Shown: positions 51,892-60,248 of the stretch, in pieces
Layout: each line of letters begins with the position of its first letter
Numbering within the stretch: the stretch's first letter is position 1
NCBI GenBank assembly: GCA_964636325.1
Contig: CAZWRV010000009.1
Location: 1 to 64,000 of the forward strand
Origin: CAZWRV01 sp964636325
GTDB taxonomy: Bacteria; Verrucomicrobiota; Lentisphaeria; Victivallales; GWF2-50-93
DNA length: 64,000 nt
Direction: 5' to 3'
Notes under the pieces: generated by a model
What the model saw: only the letters and a program-made list of their open reading frames with translations
Databases searched by the model: none
What the model was told of the DNA's origin: nothing
Translations under genes and position numbers: made by a program

Positions 51892-53210
51892 ATGAGCCTT
51901 ATCCTCCCCGTCAGCAGCTCCTGCATCATGCCCTGCTTGACCTGGCGGTGTTTCGCCAGCTTGTCCTCCAGTGCAGCAATCTCCGCGTCCATGTCGGAGA
52001 GGACGGCGGCGATGGCGGCTTGTTCGGGAAGAGGCGGAAGGCTCAACTTCAAGCATGAAAGATTTCTTGCGCTGATATGAACCACGGCATCACCTTGCCC
52101 CATTCGTGCCTTTTGGCTTGTTATAGTCGAATGATTCATCAGGAAACCTAAGAACTTAGAGTCTTGGCGGGATGGTCTGAAGATTACGATATCACCACCG
52201 GCATAGGCTTCATCATCGCCAAGGAACGCGATGCACTTGCCGATTTCTTCAGCCGTCTCGCCAGAACCAGCAAAAAGCAAATCGCCCTTATAGATACGCT
52301 GGCTTTGTTTGGCGGTTTCGGATGTGATAAAAGAGTTGAAAACTTTGAGGTATTCGTTGTGATGAGTATATATTTCACCGTAGCGGATACAAGGAAATCC
52401 CTCCGGAACGACCTCGTCCTTCTTAATACCTCGGCCTTTTAAAAACACTCCGATATTTCCCAACTGAGATTCCTCCCACTCCCCTTTGAATCCCGGCAGG
52501 CGCTTCTTCCCGGTGAGCAGTTCCTGCATGGCGCCCTGCTTGACAAGGCGCTTCTTGGCGATGAGCTGCTCCAGGGATTCAATCAGCGCATCCGCATCCG
52601 ACAGCGCAGAGGCGATGGCTTCCTGCTCGGGAAGAGTTGTTGGAATAGCGATCCGGTATTCGGCCAACTCCATACGGTTGATTTTGGGCATACCGCTTCG
52701 AACCGAAACCGATTCTGCATATCTTGAAAAATGCTCTCCTAGGAGCACGGCAAATATAAATCCAGCTGAAGTATCAGCGTCAGTCTTCAGTGGATACATG
52801 TCTGCACTACACAGCCCATCAAATGTGGCGAGAATCGCTTTCCGCAAATAAGGGCGGATTTTGCTATAGACTATATCACCTCTTGAAAATAGATATTTGC
52901 CACTAATAGCTCGTTGTTCCAACGACGTTTGTTTCATCAATAATCGTCCTGTCCCAGATTCAATGTGATCTGGAGCAACCAAAATCATCGATCTATATGG
53001 TTCGATTTTAGGATCGACTTGGCCTTTTGCTACTTGGACTGTAGTCAATAAAGGGCGCACTTCCCAATCCTCCGGAATCACCCCGACCTCGGTCTGTTTG
53101 TATCCTGGCGGGCAACTCCTGGGAGCGCCAAGCCCCGGCTTGGCATTTTCCTTATTATCTTCAAGGCCGAGCTGGGGCTCGGCGTTCCCGGGTGACGGCA
53201 TTTTCTTCAC
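51888..53210 (-). CDS. hsdS: Type I restriction enzyme specificity subunit
   Basis: The 440-residue HsdS has two target-recognition domains, each followed by a conserved helix: SLEQLIAKKRLVKQGAMQELLTG (near residue 225) and ALEDKLAKHRQVKQGMMQELLTG (near residue 415). Together they read a bipartite target. The GTG at 53210 overlaps the rhuM stop (GTGA). The first ~34 residues (MKKMPSPGNAEPQLGLED and so on) come from an inserted palindromic repeat; the typical HsdS start PPGYKQTEVGVIPEDWEV follows. An ATG at 53201 is an alternative start. Confidence 0.93.
   Translation of the reverse strand: MKKMPSPGNAEPQLGLEDNKENAKPGLGAPRSCPPGYKQTEVGVIPEDWEVRPLLTTVQVAKGQVDPKIEPYRSMILVAPDHIESGTGRLLMKQTSLEQRAISGKYLFSRGDIVYSKIRPYLRKAILATFDGLCSADMYPLKTDADTSAGFIFAVLLGEHFSRYAESVSVRSGMPKINRMELAEYRIAIPTTLPEQEAIASALSDADALIESLEQLIAKKRLVKQGAMQELLTGKKRLPGFKGEWEESQLGNIGVFLKGRGIKKDEVVPEGFPCIRYGEIYTHHNEYLKVFNSFITSETAKQSQRIYKGDLLFAGSGETAEEIGKCIAFLGDDEAYAGGDIVIFRPSRQDSKFLGFLMNHSTITSQKARMGQGDAVVHISARNLSCLKLSLPPLPEQAAIAAVLSDMDAEIAALEDKLAKHRQVKQGMMQELLTGRIRLI
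53116..53192 (-). repeat. In-frame palindromic element inside hsdS, copy 1
   Basis: A 77-bp element. The outer arms GGGAACGCC and GGCGCTCCC enclose two hairpins, GCCGAGC-cccA-GCTCGGC and GCCAAGC-cggg-GCTTGGC, separated by 21 nt. On the minus strand the arms read GGGAACGCCGAGC then GCTTGGCGCTCCC. It encodes most of the unusual HsdS N-terminus. Confidence 0.85.
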
Positions 53211-53803
53211 TCAGCATCCCCCGCATCTTTCGGTTTCTCGATCTGCTTCACGGCACGGTCGAAGTCGGACTCGAAGAGGCGGTCCTGGACTATGCGGTAT
53301 TTTTCGAATTCCGATTCCGCGAAGGCTTTGGCTATTTCCGCCGAGACCTTGCCGGGGTTGTCGAAATATTCCTTGCTGAAGAGCGCGCCGTTCTTGAGCC
53401 GTTCCTTGTCGAGCACATAGCCACGAATGGCGAAGTCGCGCAGGACGCCCGTCACCCACTGGCGGAACTGGGTGGCGCGCTTGGAATTGACCCTGTATCC
53501 CACGGAAATTATTGCGTCCAGGTTGTAGAAATTTGTAAGATATTGCTTCCCGTCAGAGGCAGTATTCCGGAAATTCCGGATAGCTGAAGATTCCGCGAGT
53601 TCCCCGCTCTCAAAGATATTTTTCAAGTGTTCGCTTACCGTCCGGACATCCACCTCAAACAAGGCTGCAATCAGCTTCTGCGTAAGCCAGACGGTCTCAT
53701 CCTCGATGCGAACCTCGATGCCGTCCTCTCCTGCCTGGCGGGTGAAGACAAGGAACTCGGCCGTGCTGTTGCGTATCTGGATTTTCCTGTTCTTATTTTT
53801 CAT
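53207..53803 (-). CDS. RhuM-family protein, probably shortened
   Basis: The 198-residue protein matches the RhuM family: VWLTQKLIAALFEVDVRTVSEHL, LDAIISVGYRVNSKRATQFRQWV (near residue 100-125). Full-length members are usually ~300 residues or more; this one ends soon after EKYRIVQDRLFESDFDRAVKQIEK, where the longer forms continue. RhuM proteins often sit next to type I hsdS genes, but their role is unclear. The ATG at 53803 is chosen on family alignment. Its stop overlaps the hsdS start (GTGA). Confidence 0.8.
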   Translation of the reverse strand: MKNKNRKIQIRNSTAEFLVFTRQAGEDGIEVRIEDETVWLTQKLIAALFEVDVRTVSEHLKNIFESGELAESSAIRNFRNTASDGKQYLTNFYNLDAIISVGYRVNSKRATQFRQWVTGVLRDFAIRGYVLDKERLKNGALFSKEYFDNPGKVSAEIAKAFAESEFEKYRIVQDRLFESDFDRAVKQIEKPKDAGDAE

Positions 53804-53831
53804 GTTCCATCCACCATTCACTATTCACAAC

Positions 53832-56297
53832 TTATCTGAACCCCATCTTTTCAAGGTGGCGGTTCACCTTCTTCTCCATGTCTGCGACTTTCGCAGCCAG
53901 CTCCGGCATCGGGGTCTCGTAGCGTTCTGCCAGCTCCTTGACGCGCTGAGTGAGCGCCTGGCTGATGCGGTCCATTTCTCCATGGATGGCGGTGTCGAGC
54001 GCGGCCAGCCATTTGTCGTCCACGACCAGCGCCTTGACGTCGTCCTCTGCGAGTTTCGCATATTGGGCGTACGCCTTGGCGTCGAGTTCGGCCTCGGCCT
54101 CCCTGAGGCTCTTCTTCAAGTCGGCCTCCTTCTCGCTGAGCTCCAGCCACTGCTTCAGGACAGCCACTTCTTCCTCTTCACAGGGATCTCCACTCCTGGG
54201 AGCGCCAAGCCCCAGCTTGGCTTTTTTCTGTGCCGAGCTGGTGCTCGGCGTTCCCGGGGTTGAATTTATCTCCTTTAGCCGGGCGGTGACGCCGGCCTTG
54301 TTTATCTTGTCCAGCTCGGAGAATGCGCCATCCTCGCCGCCATGCTCCTCTTCGAGTTCGGCTATCTGCGAGGTGGTTGATTCCAGATCCGCCGCGAGTT
54401 TTTCGACGGCCTCCTGCTCCTTGGCAAAGTAGCGGGCGACTATGAGAGGCTTGGGCACGAGGTCGCATGTCCAGCCCTTGTCCTTCTCCCGCCCCTTCTT
54501 GTCGGTTTCGACGATGCGGTATGTCTCGGTCTTCCAGCCGTCGGCGGCGATGAGATAGCAGTCGTCCTGCATCGTCTCCGCCCAGTAGTCCATGAGGTGC
54601 TGGTAGACGTCGTATCTGTCAATGAGCGGCCTGTCCTTGTAGTGCGCCAGCAGATCCTCGGAAAGCTCGGCGACCAGCTCCTTGGGATGGAATCCGGCCT
54701 TGAGCTTTCGCAGGTTCTTCGCCGCTTTCTGCCGCCAATCTGCGAAATGCGCATTCATATCCCTGATGAAACCAGCGAATTCCGCATGGCCGTAGATGGT
54801 CTGCTTGATGGCCGCCTTCTCGACGGCGAGTTTCAGGTAGCCTGGCCGCAGCTTCTTGAACAATGCCTGCCGGAGCTGAGGGCAGACTTTCCAGTATTTC
54901 TCCAGTGCGTCTATGTCGCGCTCGGGGATGCCGCCTTCCAGATGGCCCGCGATGTCCTGTAGATCCTCGGCCTGCTGGCTGTCTATGTAGCGCGGCAGGT
55001 TCAGGTTGAAGTCGTTCCCGGCGATCTCGTCCACGCTGACCATGCGCGAGTAGCCGGGTATCTCGGTCTGCCTGGTGAAGGTGTCAACGATCCTGTGGAT
55101 GTCCTGGGCGCGGAGCCGGTTCTTGGGGCCGTCCTTCATGAAGCCCGCGCTGGCGTCTATCATGAATATCCCCTTGCGGGCGTGGGCGTCCTGCTTGTCT
55201 ATGACGATGATGCACGCCGGGATGCCGGTGCCGTAGAACAGGTTCGCGGGCAGGCCGATTATCCCTTTGATGTAGCCCTTGCGGACAAGGTTCCTCCGGA
55301 TCTCGGCCTCGGCGTTGCCGCGGAACAGGACTCCGTGCGGAAGGATGCACGCGCCCTTGCCGGTGCTCTTCAGCGAGCGGACAATGTGCAGGAGATACGC
55401 GTAGTCGCCCTGCTTGGCGGGCGGCGTGCCGAAGGGCTGGAAGCGGTCGTAGGGGTCGTTCAGCGGATCTATGCCCGTGCTCCAGCGCTTGTCGCTGAAC
55501 GGCGGATTTGCTACGACGTAGTCGAAGGTCTTCAGCGCGTCGCCGTCCTTGAACTTGGGATCGGCGATCGTGTTGCCCTGCACTATGAGCGCCGTGGGGT
55601 TGTTGTGCAGGATCATGTTCATGCGGGCGAGGCCGCTGGTGGCGGAGTCCTTCTCCTGGCCGTAGAGCGTTATCTTCGCGCCGGACTCGTCGCCGACCTT
55701 CAGGAGGAGCGACGCCGAGCCGCAGGTCGGGTCGTAGGCGGTCGTCGCATTGTTCGCCTTCGCGTGGCGGATGCCGAGAATCTGCGCCATTATGCGGCTG
55801 ACCTCGGCCGGCGTGTAGAACTGGCCCTTGCTCTTGCCGCTCTCGGTGGCGAAGTGGCGCATCAGGTATTCGTAGGCGTCGCCCAGGATGTCGTCGCCCT
55901 CGGCGCGGTTCTTGGAGAAGTCGAGCGCCCTGTTCTCGAAGATGGCTATGAGGTTCGTTAGCCTGTCGACCATCTCCTTGCCGCTGCCGAGCTTGGTGGC
56001 GTCGTTGAAGTCGGGGAAGTCGGACAGCTTGTTTGCGTTGGCCAGCGGCGCGATTATCCGCTTGTTGATCTGGTCGCCGATGTCGGGCTTGCCCTTGAGC
56101 GCCACCATGTCCTTGAAGCTGGCGCCTTTCGGGATGGTGATGGGAGCATAGGGCACGTCGGCATACTTGTCGCTGACGTATTTGATGAACAGCAGGACGA
56201 GCACGTAGTCCTTGTATTGGCTGGCGTCCATCCCGCCGCGCAGCTCGTCGCAGCTCTGCCAGAGCGAGGAGTAGAGTTCCGACTTCCTGATCGCCAT
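53832..56297 (-). CDS. hsdM: Type I restriction enzyme methyltransferase subunit
   Basis: The 821-residue N6-adenine methyltransferase has the AdoMet motif DPTCGSASLLLKVG (near residue 215) and the catalytic NPPF in YVVANPPFSDKR (near residue 285). An N-terminal helical domain precedes them (ELYSSLWQSCDELRGG). The C-terminal ~300 residues are a long extension rich in coiled coil. An inserted palindromic repeat encodes PGTPSTSSAQ followed by KKAKLGLGAPRS (near residue 690). It is the first gene of the operon and starts downstream of a GTGAACC palindrome. Confidence 0.94.
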   Translation of the reverse strand: MAIRKSELYSSLWQSCDELRGGMDASQYKDYVLVLLFIKYVSDKYADVPYAPITIPKGASFKDMVALKGKPDIGDQINKRIIAPLANANKLSDFPDFNDATKLGSGKEMVDRLTNLIAIFENRALDFSKNRAEGDDILGDAYEYLMRHFATESGKSKGQFYTPAEVSRIMAQILGIRHAKANNATTAYDPTCGSASLLLKVGDESGAKITLYGQEKDSATSGLARMNMILHNNPTALIVQGNTIADPKFKDGDALKTFDYVVANPPFSDKRWSTGIDPLNDPYDRFQPFGTPPAKQGDYAYLLHIVRSLKSTGKGACILPHGVLFRGNAEAEIRRNLVRKGYIKGIIGLPANLFYGTGIPACIIVIDKQDAHARKGIFMIDASAGFMKDGPKNRLRAQDIHRIVDTFTRQTEIPGYSRMVSVDEIAGNDFNLNLPRYIDSQQAEDLQDIAGHLEGGIPERDIDALEKYWKVCPQLRQALFKKLRPGYLKLAVEKAAIKQTIYGHAEFAGFIRDMNAHFADWRQKAAKNLRKLKAGFHPKELVAELSEDLLAHYKDRPLIDRYDVYQHLMDYWAETMQDDCYLIAADGWKTETYRIVETDKKGREKDKGWTCDLVPKPLIVARYFAKEQEAVEKLAADLESTTSQIAELEEEHGGEDGAFSELDKINKAGVTARLKEINSTPGTPSTSSAQKKAKLGLGAPRSGDPCEEEEVAVLKQWLELSEKEADLKKSLREAEAELDAKAYAQYAKLAEDDVKALVVDDKWLAALDTAIHGEMDRISQALTQRVKELAERYETPMPELAAKVADMEKKVNRHLEKMGFR
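54193..54258 (-). repeat. In-frame palindromic element inside hsdM, copy 2
   Basis: A 66-bp copy of the hsdS element. The same outer arms and both inner hairpins are present (GCCGAGC-acca-GCTCGGC and GCCAAGC-tggg-GCTTGGC), but the spacer is 10 nt rather than 21. The left half is read in a different frame from that in hsdS, and the right half in the same frame (both give GLGAPRS). Confidence 0.85.
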
Positions 56298-56392
56298 GCC
56301 ATGCCCCCGGAGTGGACTAATGTTATTATGACGGTGGATAAGATAGCCCGTCCGAGATAACATTCAATTATCAAACGACAGAGCCACTGAAT

Positions 56393-56408
56393 GTGAACCA
56401 GGGTTCAC
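56393..56408. promoter_or_regulatory. Perfect palindrome upstream of hsdM
   Basis: GTGAACC-AG-GGTTCAC is a 16-bp palindrome about 95 bp upstream of the hsdM ATG and 17 bp downstream of the small minus-strand gene. It could be an operator for the restriction operon or a weak hairpin; no controller gene is adjacent. Confidence 0.4.
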
Positions 56409-56424
56409 TTTTGAGGTTAAGACT

Positions 56425-56700
56425 TTAAAAAGCCGGCTTTCCGGCCATGGAGGCGCGTGTCGCCTGGTATCCCGGCGGGGCATGCAGAAGGAACCAGGCT
56501 GCGAATTTCGCAGTGGCATTCCCAAGGGCGATGAAGCTGTCTATCTCGTGCTCCGATTCCACCGCGAACATAAGTCTGAATTTCTGCAGGAACCCGGCAT
56601 AGTCCGGCATCAATTTGTCCATAACGGAATCATCGCCCTCATCAACCGGCACGTCCATCTCGTCCCTGATCTCGTTGACCATCTTCAAGGTTCTACTCAC
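56425..56700 (-). CDS. Small acidic hypothetical protein
   Basis: A 91-residue acidic protein (VNEIRDEMDVPVDEGDDSV, then AVESEHEIDSFIALGNATAKF). No family recognised. The frame-first GTG at 56700 has GGGGAAGA upstream; an ATG at 56682 is the alternative. It runs in the direction of the restriction operon, but a palindrome lies between them. Confidence 0.45.
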   Translation of the reverse strand: MSRTLKMVNEIRDEMDVPVDEGDDSVMDKLMPDYAGFLQKFRLMFAVESEHEIDSFIALGNATAKFAAWFLLHAPPGYQATRASMAGKPAF

Positions 56701-57225
56701 TCTTCCCCGTCCACCCCGGGCGCGTTTCCAAGCTGCTTATCGTACCGGATGTGACCTTACAATAGGTGTCGCTGCCGTACGGCTGTCCATCCAGGCGCCT
56801 ACACATGAATGCTCATCGTACCAGAGCTCCGACCTGCCCCACCGATCCGCAGGAAATCCTGCACATTGGAAAATCCGTCTGGTGGAAGACGAGAGCTTCT
56901 GGTATGGCCCAAACCTTCCTACCTCCTTTGATGCGGAAGTAGGTCTGGGCCTAATCCGCCGAATATCCGGCATATTAGCCTGTCCAATAATTAAGAAGCA
57001 GATATGAAATACACTCCGGACGCCCTTTTCAACATTACGCGGGTGCATGCAGGAATATTTTCTAGACTGTCATATTAAGGAATTGCAATATTATTCGAAT
57101 AAAAGCGCCCCAGCCGATGGCGTCGGCAGGTGAAAGCGCACTTTCAAGTAGTTATAACCCGGATGCCTGCATTATTTAGTTTTCCGTTGCTACCCTCCCT
57201 ACCTCATGTTCTCCCTTCCATTTGA
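56701..57225. other. 525-bp stretch without a supported gene
   Basis: Frames present on both strands (for example 56737-57048 minus) have no recognisable protein pattern. The sequence just left of the next gene has AT-rich parts (near 57060-57095). I see no tRNA, repeat or terminator that I can support. Confidence 0.35.
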
Positions 57226-57579
57226 TTATTCTCCAGCCAGCGCCCTGCGGCACTTGCGGACCTCCGCGTCCAGATGGCGCACGAGGCTGCAGAACTCCCG
57301 GGCGCTGCAGGTGCTGGCCTCCCAGGGCAGGCCGTTCACCGCCCCGATCCAGTAGTCCTTGATCACCGTCAGCGCGTCCATCTTGATCTCGTCGTCCTCC
57401 ATGTTCCATTCGACGGACCACGGCAGATGCAGCTTTTCGCAGACGCCGTTCGCGACGTCCTTGAAGCCGCACGGATCCCAGTTGGGGTGCCAGAAGCCGT
57501 TTCCGGCGGGACTTTCTCCCTCCTCCGCCAGATATTTGTCCACGGCGGCGAGTATTCTTTCGTCGGTCAGTTTTTTCAT
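57226..57579 (-). CDS. Hypothetical protein of the accessory island
   Basis: A 117-residue protein (MKKLTDERILAAVDKYLAEE, FWHPNWDPCGFKDVANGVC, IGAVNGLPWEASTCSA). I do not recognise the family. AAGGA lies 9 bases upstream of the ATG at 57579, which is chosen over the TTG at 57585. It follows a frameshifted small gene with a 2-bp gap, so both were probably one operon. Confidence 0.55.
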   Translation of the reverse strand: MKKLTDERILAAVDKYLAEEGESPAGNGFWHPNWDPCGFKDVANGVCEKLHLPWSVEWNMEDDEIKMDALTVIKDYWIGAVNGLPWEASTCSAREFCSLVRHLDAEVRKCRRALAGE

Positions 57580-57581
57580 GC

Positions 57582-57793
57582 TCAATTTTCCTTGCTTTGT
57601 TCCTGCGGCGGACGCCCGACCTCCACGGCCTCATGAAACCGCATGGTTCCCCCGAGGCACGAGCTGTCCTTCCGCTTCGGCAGACCGCGCCGGGCCTCGA
57701 CCCTGCCTCGCGGTTCTCCGCCTTCACGTAGTAGCAGCCGGCCATCGTCCATGTCACGGACACCCTGAACGTCTTCATCCTTTGCTTGCTCAT
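57582..57793 (-). pseudogene. DpnD/PcfM-like small gene with -1 frameshift
   Basis: The ATG at 57793 has an excellent AAGGAGG ribosome site. The product begins MSKQRMKTFRVSVTWTMAGC, then YYVKAENREA, like small DpnD/PcfM-family proteins. After a base missing near 57715-57720 the next frame continues RVEARRGLPKRKDSS and FHEAVEVGRPPQEQSKEN to a TGA at 57582. Restoring one base would give a 70-residue protein. It may be a real mutation or an assembly error. Confidence 0.55.
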
Positions 57794-57868
57794 GACGTAT
57801 CCTCCTTACTGTTTGAATTGCTGAAAGCAGATGTTATTTTCTTATGAAACAATTACAGGAATTCAGCC

Positions 57869-58337
57869 GTGAAAAGCACTGTCTACATAGAAACCACAGT
57901 CATCAGCTACCTGACGGCAAGGCCTAGCAGGGATCTTGTTGTAGCGGGCCACCAGCAGACCCACCAAGGACTGGTGGGAGTGCGCCCTCCCCAAGCTGCA
58001 CGGCTATATCTCGCCGTTCGTCGAGGACGAGATTTCCTCGGGGGATGCCGAAGCTGTGAGGCTGGAGGCCGCAAGGAAGCTCTCCGTGCTTGAAATCAAG
58101 CCCGAGGTCTGGACGCTAGCCGACATCTATTTCCGGGGTATCCGAATACCGGAAAAGGCGAGGACCGACTGCCTACACCTTGCAGTGGCGACAGTCCATG
58201 GCATGGACTATATTGTCTCATGGAACTGTTCGCAGATCGCCAACGGAAGGATAATTTCCAGGATTGACGAGATAAACAGGCTCCACGGAATAGACACACC
58301 GGTGATATGCACACCGGAAGAGCTTATGGAGGTATGA
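57869..58337 (+). pseudogene. PIN-domain toxin with +1 frameshift
   Basis: The GTG start gives KSTVYIETTVISYLTARPSR, the typical PIN/VapC-like start with the first catalytic acid (YIET). The match then jumps frame at ACCCACCA (57959-57963), where one base appears extra, and continues DWWECALPKLHGYIS ... ARTDCLHLAVATVHGMDYIVSWNCS with the remaining acidic residues. The restored protein is ~155 residues. It is followed by its small partner one base after the stop. As written it is disrupted. Confidence 0.7.
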
Positions 58338-58338
58338 G

Positions 58339-58518
58339 ATGATAAGGGATCCGATAGTCGAAGAAGTCAGGAAGGCTAGGAAGGCGCTAGAGGAAAAGCT
58401 TGGCAACGACCCCGAGAAGATCTCCAGGCATTTCCTGGACGTGCAGAGAAGGATCCGCAAGTCCAGGCTCGTCAACCGCGTCCGTAAGCCCATCCCCTCC
58501 CTGTCCAAGGCAGGCTGA
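58339..58518 (+). CDS. Small partner (antitoxin-like) of the PIN gene
   Basis: A 59-residue basic protein, MIRDPIVEEVRKARKALEEK ... SRHFLDVQRRIRKSR. The start IVEEVR is shared with the small proteins encoded next to this PIN subgroup. The ATG lies one base after the PIN stop. I read it as the antitoxin of the pair; no DNA-binding domain is visible, which is unusual for VapB. It appears intact although the toxin gene is not. Confidence 0.6.
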   Translation: MIRDPIVEEVRKARKALEEKLGNDPEKISRHFLDVQRRIRKSRLVNRVRKPIPSLSKAG

Positions 58519-58586
58519 CTCCATGGCACCGTGAATGCCGAAACCATGGAGCATAAGCGTTTCTTTCATCTGCCAAGCCTGACTAG

Positions 58587-59267
58587 TCACGCCGCCCGCT
58601 TCACCGCCCTGACCGAGTTGGCCAGTACGTCGAAGTAGGCCTCCGTGAACCGCAGCTCCTTCGCCGACAGCAGTGCATACAGCGCGTTGAGCATCAGGCT
58701 CGCGGCCATCATGTTCGCCATGAGGAGCTGCGGCGCGGAGACGACCTCATCGTCGCAGCCGATCTCGTCGGGACGCCTGTCAGTCGGTTCCGCGATCACC
58801 GGGTGGAACTTCGTGATCGGCGGCGACAGCACGCGTCCGGCCTTCCGCCGATATATCTGCACGTTGCCGTCCGAGTAGTCGTTCCCGCCGGATATCAACG
58901 CCACGTCCCTGAGCTTCAGGCAGTGCTCCTGCACGAGGCTCCGCGTCGCGTGGTTGTCCACCGCGAGCAGGACGACGCTTCCGCTTACCAGGATCTCCCT
59001 GATGTTCGCAGGCGTGACATAACTTGTGACGGTCGCTATCTCCAGCATAGGGAACATGGCCTTGAGCCTTCCGGCCCAGACATCGGCCTTGTGCCTGCCG
59101 GAGTCCGACGCTGTGACGCGCTGGCGCTCCGCGTTCTTCATCTCGTAGCGGTCGCCGTCGACCAGGACGAGACTACTGACCGCACCAGAAAACGCCATAT
59201 ATCTTGCCAACGGTTCGGCCAGCGCCCCACCGATGCCGCCAAGTCCGATCAACACCACCCTATCCAT
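58587..59267 (-). CDS. ThiF/E1-like adenylyltransferase
   Basis: A 226-residue E1-type enzyme with the Rossmann ATP site LIGLGGIGGALAEPLARYM (residues ~5-23), the acidic DGDRYEMKNAERQR (near residues 38-52) and a later EPTDRRPDEIGCDDEV, which carries the only candidate active cysteine. Such enzymes adenylate the C-terminus of ubiquitin-like proteins. The C-terminal helix region resembles the PRTRC-type ThiF. It overlaps the JAMM gene by 19 bp; AAGGAGG precedes its ATG. No ubiquitin-like or E2 gene was found nearby. Confidence 0.83.
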   Translation of the reverse strand: MDRVVLIGLGGIGGALAEPLARYMAFSGAVSSLVLVDGDRYEMKNAERQRVTASDSGRHKADVWAGRLKAMFPMLEIATVTSYVTPANIREILVSGSVVLLAVDNHATRSLVQEHCLKLRDVALISGGNDYSDGNVQIYRRKAGRVLSPPITKFHPVIAEPTDRRPDEIGCDDEVVSAPQLLMANMMAASLMLNALYALLSAKELRFTEAYFDVLANSVRAVKRAA

Positions 59268-60097
59268 CGTGAACCTCCTTCCATGATTGGTTCGTCCATT
59301 CCGGATCTGCTGCCGCAATACCGGCATTCCATGTCACCGTCGATCTCATCGATGTCGCCGAGATCCTCGCCGCACTGCGGGCACAGCCAGGATGGGGGCG
59401 GTTCGGATTTCTTTCCCTTATTTGGCGCGAGCCTGCTCCCGCGCATGCCGAACTCGAACGAGTCGTCGAAGCCGTCCATGGCCCTGACTACCTTCGCCAT
59501 CCAGGGATGCTGCTTCGGCGCTTCAGCCTTGGAGTCGAGCCCCTCGATGATGTCCTCCGGCCTGAACTCGAAGAGCCTGCCGTTCGCGTAGACGCCCGCG
59601 GCTATCTGCGGCACGGGCATCGCGATCCTGCCGAGCACGATGTGGACGCCGTCGAAGTCGGTGACATCCCTGTGGTCAGTGCCCGAGAAGGACGCGCCCA
59701 TGGAACCATGGCTGTGTATCGTGCCCGCCAGTCCCCGGCACTCCTTAGCGTCGACTTCGTAGTCGAGGTGCGCGGGGCTGACCTTCTGGGCCGGAGCAAC
59801 AACGCCCCACTTCCCGTCCCTCAGCGTTAGCATGGCTATAGCCTCCGAGCCGTATGCGTCGTGGACTGCGCAGAAGAACTCCAGCGCCTCCTCGATGACG
59901 GCATACGGAATCTTCGGCGCAAGCCACACCGCCTTCTCCTCGACCGCCTCAAGCTCCGGCGCCGACGGCACTCTGACCGTGCACTCGAAAAGCCTGTTGG
60001 CCTTCCGCAGGTAGAAGCCGTCCCTACCTATGATGTGGCATGGCGGTTCCGGAACGGGCTCACCCGCCTTTATGATCGGTATCTGTCGAGTAGACAT
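59249..60097 (-). CDS. JAB/MPN (JAMM) metallopeptidase with C-terminal zinc ribbon
   Basis: The 282-residue protein carries the JAMM signature HSHGSMGASFSGTD (H128, H130, S138, D141), preceded by an acidic residue (E85 in GSEAIAM) that could complete the zinc site. The C-terminal zinc ribbon CPQCG...CRYCG lies near residues 244-268. JAMM enzymes remove or process ubiquitin-like proteins. The ATG follows AGAGGAGAATATTAA. The gene ends 19 bp inside the E1-like gene, so the two proteins are made together. Confidence 0.87.
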   Translation of the reverse strand: MSTRQIPIIKAGEPVPEPPCHIIGRDGFYLRKANRLFECTVRVPSAPELEAVEEKAVWLAPKIPYAVIEEALEFFCAVHDAYGSEAIAMLTLRDGKWGVVAPAQKVSPAHLDYEVDAKECRGLAGTIHSHGSMGASFSGTDHRDVTDFDGVHIVLGRIAMPVPQIAAGVYANGRLFEFRPEDIIEGLDSKAEAPKQHPWMAKVVRAMDGFDDSFEFGMRGSRLAPNKGKKSEPPPSWLCPQCGEDLGDIDEIDGDMECRYCGSRSGMDEPIMEGGSRWIGWC

Positions 60098-60209
60098 TTA
60101 ATATTCTCCTCTTTTTAGATTTAGTTTGTATTCCCTGTTGTCTCCGCCCTTTCGGTCAGCGGAGTGTCACAATATCAAATCATGAGAGGAAAATATAATA
60201 CCCCTCACA

Positions 60210-60242
60210 GAACCCGCCGTACGGATTTCCCGCAACGGGCTC
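60210..60242 (-). ncRNA. Group II intron domain V-like hairpin
   Basis: On the minus strand GAGCCCG pairs with CGGGTTC and a GAAA tetraloop closes CGG/TCCG: 33 nt in the form of a group II intron domain V. It follows the reverse transcriptase stop by 7 bp, where a domain V is expected, and is followed by GTGAGGGG. Confidence 0.55.
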
Positions 60243-60248
60243 TTCGTC

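Noticed and set aside
57176..57793. 205-residue minus-strand frame as one protein
   Set aside because: Only the first ~30 residues resemble a protein family; afterwards the sense continues in another frame, so it is better read as a frameshifted 70-residue gene followed by the 117-residue gene.
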